Part shown: positions 15,915-24,104 of the stretch, piece by piece
How the letters are laid out: every line of letters begins with the position of its first letter
How positions within the stretch are numbered: position 1 is the stretch's first letter
Source: Muribaculaceae bacterium
GTDB lineage: Bacteria > Bacteroidota > Bacteroidia > Bacteroidales > Muribaculaceae
Assembly (NCBI GenBank): GCA_029052265.1
Contig: JAIDJJ010000121.1
Span: forward strand, 1-28,628
Direction: 5' to 3'
Length of the DNA: 28,628 nt
Notes under the pieces: generated by a model
The model's input: the letters and a program-made list of their open reading frames with translations, nothing else
The model's database searches: none
What the model was told of the DNA's origin: nothing
Program-made: the position numbers and the translations under genes

Positions 15915-16514
15915 TCAGTCGCAGCACGAACCGCATGAACCTCCGCCGCAACCGTGCGCCGCGTCGCCTTCCGAACCGCATCCGCAACCGTCGGATCCAC
16001 ATCCTCCGCCACATCCTCCGCATCCGTGAGATGGCTGGAGTTCATCCGGAGTGGCATCCCTGACTTCTTCCACTTTTCCTTCGTATCTGACAGTGAGGCC
16101 TGCAAAAGGATGGTTGAAGTCCATTTTAATCTTGTCGCCTATCTCAACGACTTTCCCTTCTATCCTATATCCTTCGGCAGTCATCATCGGGAGCAAAGCT
16201 CCGATTTCCACTTCCTCTGCGAGTTTGCCGTCGCGCATGAAAATCTCAGGATCGAGAGATAATTCATATTCCGGGTTCTTCTCGCCGAAAGCAGCTGCCG
16301 GAGGGAGAGTTACTGAGAATTTGTCGTCTTTGGCAAGGTCTTTCAAAACCGCGATAAGTCCCGGCACTATTTCATGGCTTATGCCGTATACCATTACATC
16401 GGGAGCTTTGGAATCAGCTTCAAACAAAAGTTCGCCGTTGGCGTCATTGTACAGTTTATATGAGTACGCCACAAATTTGCCCGGACCTACGGTCTCTCTT
16501 TTTTGTTGTTCCAT
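15915..16514 (-). CDS. slyD: SlyD-like FKBP-type peptidyl-prolyl isomerase with Cys-rich tail
   Basis: This 199-residue cytoplasmic protein has the FKBP plus insert-in-flap plan of SlyD, a proline isomerase and chaperone that also carries nickel in enterobacteria. The N-terminal strand is GKFVAYSYKLYNDANGELL. Then come YGISHEIVPGLIAVLKDLAK and LPPAAAFGE (FKBP core), an insert domain (about 75-130), and IKMDFNHPFAGLTVRYEGKV, the return to the FKBP fold. Residues from about 163 onward form a Gly/Cys-rich tail with nine cysteines and two histidines, analogous to the metal-binding tail of SlyD. The gene is last in the minus-strand unit, 53 bases after the DUF4919 gene. Confidence 0.9.
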   Translation of the reverse strand: MEQQKRETVGPGKFVAYSYKLYNDANGELLFEADSKAPDVMVYGISHEIVPGLIAVLKDLAKDDKFSVTLPPAAAFGEKNPEYELSLDPEIFMRDGKLAEEVEIGALLPMMTAEGYRIEGKVVEIGDKIKMDFNHPFAGLTVRYEGKVEEVRDATPDELQPSHGCGGCGGGCGSDGCGCGSEGDAAHGCGGGSCGSCCD

Positions 16515-16567
16515 TATAAGTATGTATTAAATTAAAATTCAGTTTGTCTGCATGATATTCCCCGGCA

Positions 16568-17416
16568 TCATTCCGCGGGGATATCATCGGCATTTTCTTC
16601 CGCAGGGATATCATCAAAAGATTCAGTCTCCCTGACATCGCCGTCTACTTCCGGATGTTTTAGTTCGTATTGAGCCTGCGGGACCTCCACATTAAAATAG
16701 AAACCCTTCGCCACTTTGTCGCGGAGCCTCTTTTTTGTTTCCGGATCAGGAGAGACCGTGAGATAGTCGCATCCAGGCTCGATGAAAGCAGCGTCAGTCG
16801 CCTCATATCCGAGTAGCTGCACCATGTCGTATTCGTGCATCGGGTAGATCACGTACCATGCATTCTCGACATCTTCTCCTGTGCCGGTGCTCTTTATAGC
16901 ACCGAGGAGGTGTTCAAGTCTGTATTCCCATATTTTTGCGCTCATGTCTTTGCGTTTCTCTTTGAGCACATGGATCAGGAACGACATCTGCCGGAGATCA
17001 AACGGATTGTCACGGAGCGACATTTCTGCATATTTCCTTATTGTGTCGATCTCTTCCTTGGTGTGGGATGTCTTTGCGCGCAATTCATCCGTTATGCCGG
17101 AATAGGGGGATGTGCGGTAGGGGTCATAATCCTCCTGGAACATATAGCCGAGGTAGAAATTCCGGTATTCCTCGTTGGTCATTGTAGTGTCGTTGCGCGT
17201 ATATTTTTTCATGAGTTTTGGAAAATAGAATTGGCTCGACGGGTCAAGGGTCTCATGCTTGATTTTCTCCAGATCCGGTTTTTCCACATTTATTTTCCTT
17301 TTGTTGGCAGCTGCAGCAGATGGCACGGCAGTCTGCGCGAATGCCGTGACGGAGAATGCCACGGCACAAAGACATAGTGCCGGGACATGTCTGAATAATC
17401 GGTTTATTATTGTCAT
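16568..17416 (-). CDS. DUF4919 domain protein, exported
   Basis: The 282-residue protein carries an N-terminal signal peptide (about residues 1-27, cleavage near AFAQ) and fits the Bacteroidales DUF4919 family, whose function is unknown. Recognisable stretches are DTTMTNEEYRNFYLGYMFQ, YDPYRTSPY, a helical middle (AEMSLRDNPFDLRQMSFLIH) and YPMHEYDMVQLLGYE. The C-terminal tail is acidic and contains a near-duplicated DDIPAE. The length is a little above the family's usual size because of this tail. It lies 90 bases after the HD phosphohydrolase gene on the same strand and is probably co-transcribed with it. Confidence 0.8.
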   Translation of the reverse strand: MTIINRLFRHVPALCLCAVAFSVTAFAQTAVPSAAAANKRKINVEKPDLEKIKHETLDPSSQFYFPKLMKKYTRNDTTMTNEEYRNFYLGYMFQEDYDPYRTSPYSGITDELRAKTSHTKEEIDTIRKYAEMSLRDNPFDLRQMSFLIHVLKEKRKDMSAKIWEYRLEHLLGAIKSTGTGEDVENAWYVIYPMHEYDMVQLLGYEATDAAFIEPGCDYLTVSPDPETKKRLRDKVAKGFYFNVEVPQAQYELKHPEVDGDVRETESFDDIPAEENADDIPAE

Positions 17417-17506
17417 TGAATTGTCGACTTGAATATTAAGGTGTGTTTAACCCATTCCTTTGTTAAAACGTTTGGGATGGTAAAAATATTGAACAGAAAT
17501 CCAAAA

Positions 17507-19666
17507 CTACTTTTTGGAGAAGTTGCCGGAAGAAGCGGATGCGTCCTTATCGTTGTCGGATGCAGTCTGAGGGGAAGTTCCTTCCGATCGTTTAATCTCT
17601 TCAGCAGTAGCAGTGTCTTTCTTCATTTCCGGGTATGCTACGCGGGAATGATAGATTGTGGAAAGCCTTGACTTGAAAGATCGCTTTACAGTCTCGACAT
17701 CCCGGAAAGATATCGGTGCCTCCTTAAGGAGCCCGTCTTGCACCTGGCTGTCGATTATTTTGTCTACAAGATTGTCGATTGACTGCGGTGTGTAGTCCTT
17801 GAGGCTTCTTGAAGCTGCTTCGACTGCATCCGCCATCATCAGGATAGCCGTTTCTTTTGACTGTGGGTTCGGACCGGGATATTGAAAATTTCCTTTGTCG
17901 ATCACTTTGTCAGGATTTTCATTTACAGCGGTGGTATAAAAGTATTTGGTTACCCCTTTGCCATGATGTTCGGCTATAAAATCCTTTATTACGGCAGGTA
18001 GCTTTTCTTTTGATGCCATAGCAATGCCGTCGGTCACATGAGAAATGATCTTATGAGCGCTTGTCTCCGGGTCAAGTCCGGCGTGAGGGTTGACACCGTG
18101 CTGGTTTTCAGTGAAAAATATGGGGCTGTTCATTTTTCCGATATCGTGATATAGAGCACCGGTACGAACCATTGTAGAGTTGGCTCCTATTGCGCGGGCA
18201 GCCTCAGCGGCAAGGGTGGATACCTGAATGGAGTGCTGGAAAGTGCCCGGGGCGACCTCTGCAAGCTTTTGCAGAAGCCTGCTGTTGATGTCGCTGAGTT
18301 CTACCAGAGTGACGGTAGATGTAAAGCCGAAGAGTTTTTCAATCACCAAAATCAGGATATATGCGAACGACAGAATCACAGAGTTGATTGCGAATGTGCC
18401 GACAGTACGGATGGAAAACTGGGAGAGGTTGCCTTCCGTTATGAGGCATATCGTGAAATAAGTGGCGGTGTATGCAATGAATGAAAAGACGGCGGTGCGC
18501 AGGAGCTGGGAGCGTTTGCTCAGCTGGCGTATGCTGAAAGTGGCTACGAGTCCGACAGTCAGTTCCATAAATATGAACTGGAACTGATATGTGGCGACAA
18601 GAGCGGAAATAAGAACGGTGGTTATCAGAGAGAAAATAGCGGTCCGAGAATCGAAGAACACCAAAATTATCACAGGCACGGCTGCGAAAGGGATCAGATA
18701 AATACCATTGGTGAAATATTCGCACATGATTATCGCAAATACAGTAAAAAGAGTTGTGAACGACATCAGAAAAGTCATTTTACGTATGTTTGCGAAAAAC
18801 CTTGATCGATATAGATGCAGGAATATGTACAGTATTATGATTATAATGACTATATATATCCCTTCTCCGATGATGAAATACGTATGGCTGGTTTCAGACT
18901 GCCGCGACGACATCATGTCCTGATAAGTGTTGAGGTTGGTGAAGATCTGTGGCGTTATGATCTCCCCCCGGTCTACGATTCTTTGTCCTTTTTTTATCAC
19001 ACCCATTGCCCCGGTAACGTTCAGATACTCCTGGCTCCGGTACTTATAGTCGGTCACAGTGTCGATCACTACATTAGGATTCAGACATATGTTCAGGGCT
19101 TTTATGATTTCCTGATTAAGGGGCTGGTCGGCATGAGAATCATGGTGATAAAGCGAGTCGATCCTCCGGTATGCCTGTGCCGGAGAAAGCATCTTGGAAG
19201 CGTCGAGGCGTACCACTGCTTTCGACTGACTGTTGTCTTCGTCTACAAGCCTCAGGGTTTTCTTCCCCTTTATCACCACGCTTTCATATATAGTGGGTCC
19301 GAGAATCCCTTTGTCATAAGTGTCTTCAAGCAGCTTCATCAATATGTCTTTTTGCATTGGAGACGCATGCTGGGATATCAGTTGAGAAAACTTTTCTACA
19401 TTTTCAGTCTGGATGTTGTCATGACGCTTTACAAACGGGATGAACACCTTGTCGATACTGTCGCGCATTGATCTTGCCGAGACAGAGTCACGAAGAATCG
19501 GCATGTCGAAATCAGCTGTCAGGAGCGGGTATTTCCAAGGCTGGTTGAGTTCATAAGAGAAGCTCTGGTGATCCGCGCGCGGAAGAATCAGAATTATGAC
19601 CGCCACAGAGATTATGGCAAGTCCGAATCGGATAAGGTTCAGGCGAGAGAACAGGTTATTCCACAT
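17507..19666 (-). CDS. 7TM-HD family phosphohydrolase (PgpH-like, probable cyclic-di-AMP phosphodiesterase)
   Basis: The 719-residue membrane protein has an N-terminal helix (residues 12-29) and an extracytoplasmic region to about residue 260 (7TMR-HDED type). A bundle of about seven helices follows (262-445), then a cytoplasmic HD domain. Metal-binding residues are visible: H478, H507-D508 (ALYHDIGKM), H543, H567-H568 (AEHHGKG) and D613 (MMADAVEAASR). In Firmicutes, PgpH of this architecture degrades cyclic-di-AMP; the nucleotide used here is inferred. The C-terminus is a Ser/Asp/Lys-rich disordered tail. The gene begins 42 bases after relA on the same strand, so two second-messenger enzymes are probably co-expressed. 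Confidence 0.88.
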   Translation of the reverse strand: MWNNLFSRLNLIRFGLAIISVAVIILILPRADHQSFSYELNQPWKYPLLTADFDMPILRDSVSARSMRDSIDKVFIPFVKRHDNIQTENVEKFSQLISQHASPMQKDILMKLLEDTYDKGILGPTIYESVVIKGKKTLRLVDEDNSQSKAVVRLDASKMLSPAQAYRRIDSLYHHDSHADQPLNQEIIKALNICLNPNVVIDTVTDYKYRSQEYLNVTGAMGVIKKGQRIVDRGEIITPQIFTNLNTYQDMMSSRQSETSHTYFIIGEGIYIVIIIIILYIFLHLYRSRFFANIRKMTFLMSFTTLFTVFAIIMCEYFTNGIYLIPFAAVPVIILVFFDSRTAIFSLITTVLISALVATYQFQFIFMELTVGLVATFSIRQLSKRSQLLRTAVFSFIAYTATYFTICLITEGNLSQFSIRTVGTFAINSVILSFAYILILVIEKLFGFTSTVTLVELSDINSRLLQKLAEVAPGTFQHSIQVSTLAAEAARAIGANSTMVRTGALYHDIGKMNSPIFFTENQHGVNPHAGLDPETSAHKIISHVTDGIAMASKEKLPAVIKDFIAEHHGKGVTKYFYTTAVNENPDKVIDKGNFQYPGPNPQSKETAILMMADAVEAASRSLKDYTPQSIDNLVDKIIDSQVQDGLLKEAPISFRDVETVKRSFKSRLSTIYHSRVAYPEMKKDTATAEEIKRSEGTSPQTASDNDKDASASSGNFSKK

Positions 19667-19694
19667 GGTAAAAAAATTGTGAGATTTACTCTTT

Positions 19695-19722
19695 TTATGA
19701 AGTTCGTCTTATGAAGTTCGTC
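19695..19722. repeat. 14-bp exact tandem duplication across the relA stop codon
   Basis: TTATGAAGTTCGTC occurs at 19695-19708 and again at 19709-19722. On the minus strand each copy carries the final codons and TAA stop of relA, so a second copy of the gene's end lies immediately after the real stop. Confidence 0.75.
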
Positions 19723-21931
19723 GGGCGAATTTAATGCCCTTAATGTTTTTTAAAGCATTGCAGATGGCATCGACAGTCTCTACAGTATCGATCTGTACTG
19801 TCAGGTCGCAATGAAAGACTTCCTGCCTGGCGGCAATGTTTAATCCACGGATATTTATGTTCATCCGGGATGAAACGGTTGCAGTGATCTCTTCAAGGAT
19901 ACCATGTCTGTCTATACCGTCGATACTTATTGTGGCGAGGAAACGTTTTGCCACACCGCCCCAGCTTGTCGCCACGAGTCTTTGTCCGTAAGCGCTCTTG
20001 AGACGCAGGGCTATCGGGCAGTCGGTCTTATGCAGCACCACACATTCGTCGTCATCCACAAATCCGAAGACATCGTCGCCGGGCACCGGAGCGCAGCATG
20101 AGTCAAGCTTATAGTTGGGGGTGGAGTCGTCAGGCCGGAGCACATATACCTCTTTTCTGTTGACCGGTTCCTTTTTTTGAGAGTCCGCATTTTTTTTCGA
20201 TACAAAAGGATTCCGGAGAATTTTCTTCATCAGAGATTTTTTGTTGACCGCCATTTCCTTGAGCTCTTTCGGGGAAAGATTCAAGACATCATTGGCAATC
20301 ATGATATAGAGGTCGTTCCGGTTCTGGAGATGGTGGCTTGCCAGAAGTTTTGAAAAGAATTGATTGGATGGGGTGATCCCTTCTTTTTCCAGAATTTCGT
20401 CAAAGATTTTCTTTCCTCGTTCCGCAAGAATCTTATGGTCTTTGCGGAGAATAGACCTGAGACGGTTCTGCGCTTTTGCGGAATGGCAGAATTTCATCCA
20501 TTCCTCCTGTGGGGATTGAGATTCCGAAGTGATAATCTCCACCTGGTCTCCACTGTCGAGCCTGTGAGAGAGAGGCACGAGCCTATGGTTGATTTTTCCG
20601 GCAATGCAGTGTGTGCCCACTTCCGAATGTATCGCAAAAGCCATGTCAAGCACAGTCGATCCGGAAGGGAGGGTGATGAGGTCCCCTTTGGGGGTGAATA
20701 CATAAATCTCGGTAGAGAAAAGATTGAGTTTTATTGTGTCAAGGAAATCTATCGCGTTTGGTTCAGGGTTAGCCAGGATATCTTTGATAGTGTTCATCCA
20801 GGTGTCGAGTTCGCTTTCGTCTTCATGCACGCCGGTTTTATATTTCCAATGAGCTGCATATCCGAGTTCTGCAATCTCGTCCATTTTCCTTGATCTTATC
20901 TGCACTTCGATCCATTTCCCTTCCGGCCCCATAGCGGTGAGATGTAGGGCACGGTAGCCGTTAGCCTTTGGAGTGCTTGTCCAGTCGCGGAGTCTGTCGG
21001 GATGCAGGCGGTGTCCGTCAGTGAAAAAGGTATATATCTGCCAGCAGCGTATTTTTTCAAGAGAGTCGTCGTCGTTATCGAAAATTATTCTTACAGCATA
21101 GACATCATATATCTCCTCAAAGGGGATATTCTTGTTCTGCATTTTGTTGAATATGGAATAGGCGCTTTTCACCCGTGCCTTTATCTCGTATTTGAAACCG
21201 GCATCATCAAGCATTTTTCTCACAGGAGATACAAATTCTTCCACTATCCGCTGCCTGTGTTCCTCTGTTTCGCTCAGCTTCTCCATTATTGCGGCATACT
21301 GAGTGGGGTGCTCGTATCTGAAAGCAAGATCTTCCAGTTCCTGCTTTATCTTGAAAAGCCCGAGCCTGTGGGCGAGAGGAGCATATATGTAAAGGGTTTC
21401 TCCTGCGATCTTATATTGTTTTTCCTGGCGCATAGATCCGAGAGTGCGCATGTTGTGCAGGCGGTCAGCCATCTTTATCAGCACCACCCGGATGTCGGTA
21501 GACATTGACAGAAGCAGTTTCCGGAAGTTTTCAGCCTGCATAGAAGCTTTGTCACCGAAAATCCCACCGGAAATTTTGGTCAACCCTTCGACTATGTCAG
21601 CGATTTTTGCTCCGAAAGCCGCCTCGATATCTTCCCTTGTATATTCAGTGTCTTCGATTACATCATGCAACAGGGCTGCACAGATAGAAGTAGACCCGAG
21701 CCCGAGTTCGGATATTACGATTTTTGCCACGGCGATGGGATGGAGAATGTAAGGTTCGCCGCTTCTTCGTCTTACGCCCTTATGTGCATCTTTTGCAAAT
21801 CGGAAAGCACGTTCGATGATTTCCACTTTTTTCCGGTGGTTGCTTGTCAGATATGCATGTAGGACTTCCTGATAGGCGTTTTCCACCATCCGGTCTTCAT
21901 CTTGCGGATTTTGAGGGAGATATGGAGTCAT
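19709..21931 (-). CDS. relA: bifunctional (p)ppGpp synthetase/hydrolase (RelA/SpoT family, Rel)
   Basis: The 740-residue Rel enzyme makes and degrades the alarmone (p)ppGpp. The hydrolase domain keeps its metal site: H64 (YILHPIAVAK), H89-D90 and E93-D94 (LLHDVIEDT), and D156 (KMADRLHNMRTL). The synthetase domain follows at about 250-365 with RVKSAYSIFNKM, YDVYAVRIIFD, NGYRALH and EVQIRSRKMDEIAELGYAAHW. A TGS domain comes next (about 408-472, EIYVFTPKGDLITLPSG), then a helical/zinc-finger region with DSCCAPVPGDDVFGF and a C-terminal ACT domain (about 665-740). Both catalytic sites look intact, so it is a bifunctional Rel. A consensus promoter lies 60-90 bases upstream. A 14-bp duplication spans its stop codon. 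Confidence 0.96.
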   Translation of the reverse strand: MTPYLPQNPQDEDRMVENAYQEVLHAYLTSNHRKKVEIIERAFRFAKDAHKGVRRRSGEPYILHPIAVAKIVISELGLGSTSICAALLHDVIEDTEYTREDIEAAFGAKIADIVEGLTKISGGIFGDKASMQAENFRKLLLSMSTDIRVVLIKMADRLHNMRTLGSMRQEKQYKIAGETLYIYAPLAHRLGLFKIKQELEDLAFRYEHPTQYAAIMEKLSETEEHRQRIVEEFVSPVRKMLDDAGFKYEIKARVKSAYSIFNKMQNKNIPFEEIYDVYAVRIIFDNDDDSLEKIRCWQIYTFFTDGHRLHPDRLRDWTSTPKANGYRALHLTAMGPEGKWIEVQIRSRKMDEIAELGYAAHWKYKTGVHEDESELDTWMNTIKDILANPEPNAIDFLDTIKLNLFSTEIYVFTPKGDLITLPSGSTVLDMAFAIHSEVGTHCIAGKINHRLVPLSHRLDSGDQVEIITSESQSPQEEWMKFCHSAKAQNRLRSILRKDHKILAERGKKIFDEILEKEGITPSNQFFSKLLASHHLQNRNDLYIMIANDVLNLSPKELKEMAVNKKSLMKKILRNPFVSKKNADSQKKEPVNRKEVYVLRPDDSTPNYKLDSCCAPVPGDDVFGFVDDDECVVLHKTDCPIALRLKSAYGQRLVATSWGGVAKRFLATISIDGIDRHGILEEITATVSSRMNINIRGLNIAARQEVFHCDLTVQIDTVETVDAICNALKNIKGIKFARRTS

Positions 21932-21976
21932 TTAAGAAAAAACAGAGTAAATGTTAAAGAAAAGTATCCATAAAGC

Positions 21977-21989
21977 GGCTAAAAGCCGT
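21977..21989 (-). promoter_or_regulatory. small hairpin at the start of the relA leader
   Basis: On the minus strand CGGCT and AGCCG pair around a TTT loop, within the first bases of the predicted relA transcript. It is too small to be a terminator; it may stabilise the 5' end. Confidence 0.3.
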
Positions 21990-21993
21990 TTGG

Positions 21994-22025
21994 CAAAGTT
22001 AATGAAAAATAAGGATATAAACAAA
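21994..22025 (-). promoter_or_regulatory. consensus promoter of relA
   Basis: On the minus strand TTTG (plus coordinates 22022-22025) is followed after 20 bases by TAACTTTG (21994-22001), an exact fit to TTTG/TAnnTTTG. The expected start near 21987 leaves a leader of about 55 bases. The -33 element coincides with the T-run of the terminator just upstream. Confidence 0.75.
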
Positions 22026-22055
22026 AAAACCGGTCACCTCCCGGTGCCCGGTTTT
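22023..22055 (-). terminator. strong minus-strand intrinsic terminator upstream of relA
   Basis: AAAACCGG (22026-22033) and CCGGTTTT (22048-22055) form an 8-bp stem, extended after one mismatch by CACC/GGTG with a 4-base loop. On the minus strand it is followed by a run of seven T (22023-22029). It ends some transcript arriving from the right, yet no gene is recognised there. Confidence 0.7.
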
Positions 22056-22582
22056 CCCCTGCTTCCGACTCCACCGCCAGTCATGTCGGAAAGGAGAGTC
22101 CGGCATGGCTGAAGATGGCTTCCGTATCTTCTGCAGTTGATAGAAATTACTAATGTATATAACCCAAAATTTAGACAATTATGTTTTTCGTGTATAATGG
22201 TATAGATCAAGGTTCTAAAACATATCTAAGTCATGAAAAAAAGTTTTCGGTTATGAACGATCCATGCTCTTCGGCGTGATTATGGCTGAAGAACGCGGTG
22301 TCTGAAAGAATTTGCTCGGTGAGAAAAGCCGCACCTGTGGTGTCAGAAATGAAGTTGTAGAACATAATTTTAAAAGATTAGGTGAATGAAAAAAGGATAT
22401 ATATAGGTGATCCCGACGATATTTCGCATCGGATAGGTGCCCCTGCACGGGGATATCTTTGTCGGACTAATAGCAGCTCAAAATCTATTTTATAATCCGA
22501 TATGAAAACGGAGACTTGACGCTAAATATTAGTGTATAAAAGTTAAATTATACTATTAAAGGCAATTATCCGGCATAATAAG
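22056..22582. other. gene-poor AT-rich stretch; possible small RNA or decayed gene
   Basis: No convincing protein gene lies here. On the minus strand the stretch ends in a good terminator, so an untranslated RNA is possible. On the plus strand short open segments in different frames read like broken coding sequence: LGEKSRTCGVRNEVVEHNF (ending about 22389) and a GTG-started frame at 22382-22495 containing GDPDDISHRIGAPARGYL. A hairpin (22266-22275 with 22285-22294, one mismatch and one G-T pair) lies between. I do not recognise any family. Confidence 0.35.
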
Positions 22583-22626
22583 GCGATCGCCACAGTCCGG
22601 ATTTTATGCCGGTCTGTGGCGATCGC
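22583..22626. terminator. 13-bp hairpin downstream of ribH
   Basis: GCGATCGCCACAG (22583-22595) and CTGTGGCGATCGC (22614-22626) pair perfectly, with a nested CCGG/CCGG stem in the loop. It lies 23 bases after the ribH stop and probably ends the upp-to-ribH transcript, although no long T-run follows on the minus strand. Confidence 0.6.
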
Positions 22627-22649
22627 TATGAGTTAAAGAGGTTTCTTTT

Positions 22650-23186
22650 TTAGATAATGTGGGGGAAATTTGCCATAGATATTGCAGCGCATGCGGCTTC
22701 CGCACCTTTGTTGCCGAGGCAACCTCCGGCACGGTCTAACGCCTGCTGCTGGTTGTCGACGGTCAGGACTCCGAAAATCACGGGAGTTTTCCCTTCAGCG
22801 TTAATGTTCGCCACACCTTGTGCGGCTATCTGGCATACATAATCAAAATGAGGAGTGTCACCACGTATCACGCATCCGATGACGATTACAGCTTCCACCG
22901 GCTTTCCGGGAATCAGGTCTCCGTTTTCGGAATATCTGGAAAGTTTTCCCTGATTAATAGCCACGGCTGCGGCATTTACAAGTTCGACGGTGCCGGGGAC
23001 AGAAAGAGCGGTAATATTCTCTTCTTTCACTCCGGCTTTGCGCAACACATCGATGGCACCGTCGCGCAATGCGTAAGTGACCTCCGGATTCCAGTCAGCG
23101 GTGATTATATAAAAATTCCCTTTTACTTCAGGACGCAGTTCCGGAATCGACAATTCGGCACCGTTGGTATTCAATATGGTAGACAT
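22650..23186 (-). CDS. ribH: 6,7-dimethyl-8-ribityllumazine synthase
   Basis: The 178-residue enzyme makes the lumazine precursor of riboflavin from the ribityl-pyrimidine and the dihydroxybutanone phosphate. The family motifs are clear: ITADWNPEVTYAL near the N-terminus (pyrimidine site), LSVPGTVELV, and GCVIRGDTPHFDYVC with the catalytic His113. FGVLTVDNQQQALDRAGG and GNKGAEAACAAISM follow. It carries a short insertion (about residues 82-96) compared with the usual length of about 155-160. It is the last gene of the minus-strand unit, 27 bases after the helical-repeat protein gene. Confidence 0.96.
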   Translation of the reverse strand: MSTILNTNGAELSIPELRPEVKGNFYIITADWNPEVTYALRDGAIDVLRKAGVKEENITALSVPGTVELVNAAAVAINQGKLSRYSENGDLIPGKPVEAVIVIGCVIRGDTPHFDYVCQIAAQGVANINAEGKTPVIFGVLTVDNQQQALDRAGGCLGNKGAEAACAAISMANFPHII

Positions 23187-23213
23187 TATTGTTTTATCTG
23201 TTGATTTATTAAA

Positions 23214-24092
23214 CTACTGGTCTTTTTTCTCTTCTTTGGAATTTTTCTTGAATTTCGATTTTGCAGAAACGGTGAGCTGATGTATGAAATTTTTCCATTT
23301 GGACTCGTTGTCAGTCTCGGCGTTTATCAGTGCAGTCAGGGCAAGGATGTCCTGTTCGAGTTCAATAGTCTCAAGAGAAATGGCGTGTGGCAATATGGCA
23401 TTGAGAAGACGGAGTGCACGGGGTCTCATGGATTTAATCCTCATCATTATCTCCGCCATTTCAATGGTCATCTTGATCTCTTTTCTTGTGACTCTGCCGG
23501 TGCGTTTCTTTGAAAATTTGATTGCCTCGGCATAGAACTTCAACGCCGCCTTCAGATCTCCGGTGGATGCAAGCAGCTGCCCGACATTGCGCAGAGAGTC
23601 CACAAGTTTGTCAGTGGCTGCCACGACACCCGAATTTACCTTGTCATATAGTGCCCCGGCATTTATCTGCTGTTTGACAAGCAGATCGAGTGCTTTTTTA
23701 CGAGAACGTAATATTCTGGTCGACAATTCCATTGCGAGGATGTGGAATTTGCCGAAGCGTGCTTCATCAAGTTTTACGAGATTATCAAGTATCTTGAAAA
23801 GAGTGTCAAGCTCCTTTTCACTTTGCTTATAGTCTTTTAATGTGAAATGGATCTCCGCGAGGTCGAATATCACAGCGACGAGCAACGCCCTGAATTCAAT
23901 GTCGCTGAAGTCAGGAAACTCCCGCATCGTCCTGAGGGCTTCCACGGTGCGCTGCATGGCGTCCATCTCCCTTCCCTCTTCCATGAGCCGCCCTGTATCT
24001 TTGCGGCATTTCATCACTTCTTCCAGGACTTCGATCTCGGGAGAATGTTTTTTGAAACTGTCAAGTTTCAATGGTATTTCAATTTGTGTCAT
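23214..24092 (-). CDS. TPR-like helical-repeat protein
   Basis: The 292-residue protein is almost entirely helical and charged, with no signal peptide or membrane helix. Repeated helix pairs such as FDLAEIHFTLKDYKQSEKELD and NVGQLLASTGDLKAALKFYAEAI have the spacing and Gly/Ala pattern of tetratricopeptide repeats, although degenerate. The C-terminus is rich in Lys and Ser. TPR proteins beside ribH are common in Bacteroidales. A scaffold or adaptor role is possible, but the partner is unknown. It lies between the thioesterase gene (12 bases upstream) and ribH. Confidence 0.7.
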   Translation of the reverse strand: MTQIEIPLKLDSFKKHSPEIEVLEEVMKCRKDTGRLMEEGREMDAMQRTVEALRTMREFPDFSDIEFRALLVAVIFDLAEIHFTLKDYKQSEKELDTLFKILDNLVKLDEARFGKFHILAMELSTRILRSRKKALDLLVKQQINAGALYDKVNSGVVAATDKLVDSLRNVGQLLASTGDLKAALKFYAEAIKFSKKRTGRVTRKEIKMTIEMAEIMMRIKSMRPRALRLLNAILPHAISLETIELEQDILALTALINAETDNESKWKNFIHQLTVSAKSKFKKNSKEEKKDQ

Positions 24093-24104
24093 AGTATATG
24101 TTGA

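Noticed and set aside
22251..22448. Minus-strand open frame of 65 codons
   Set aside because: Composition is not protein-like and it overlaps the structured or decayed segment; no family recognised.
22583..22626. GCGATCGC as a HIP1-type repeat
   Set aside because: It occurs as part of a terminator stem; HIP1 abundance is a cyanobacterial feature and is not seen elsewhere here.
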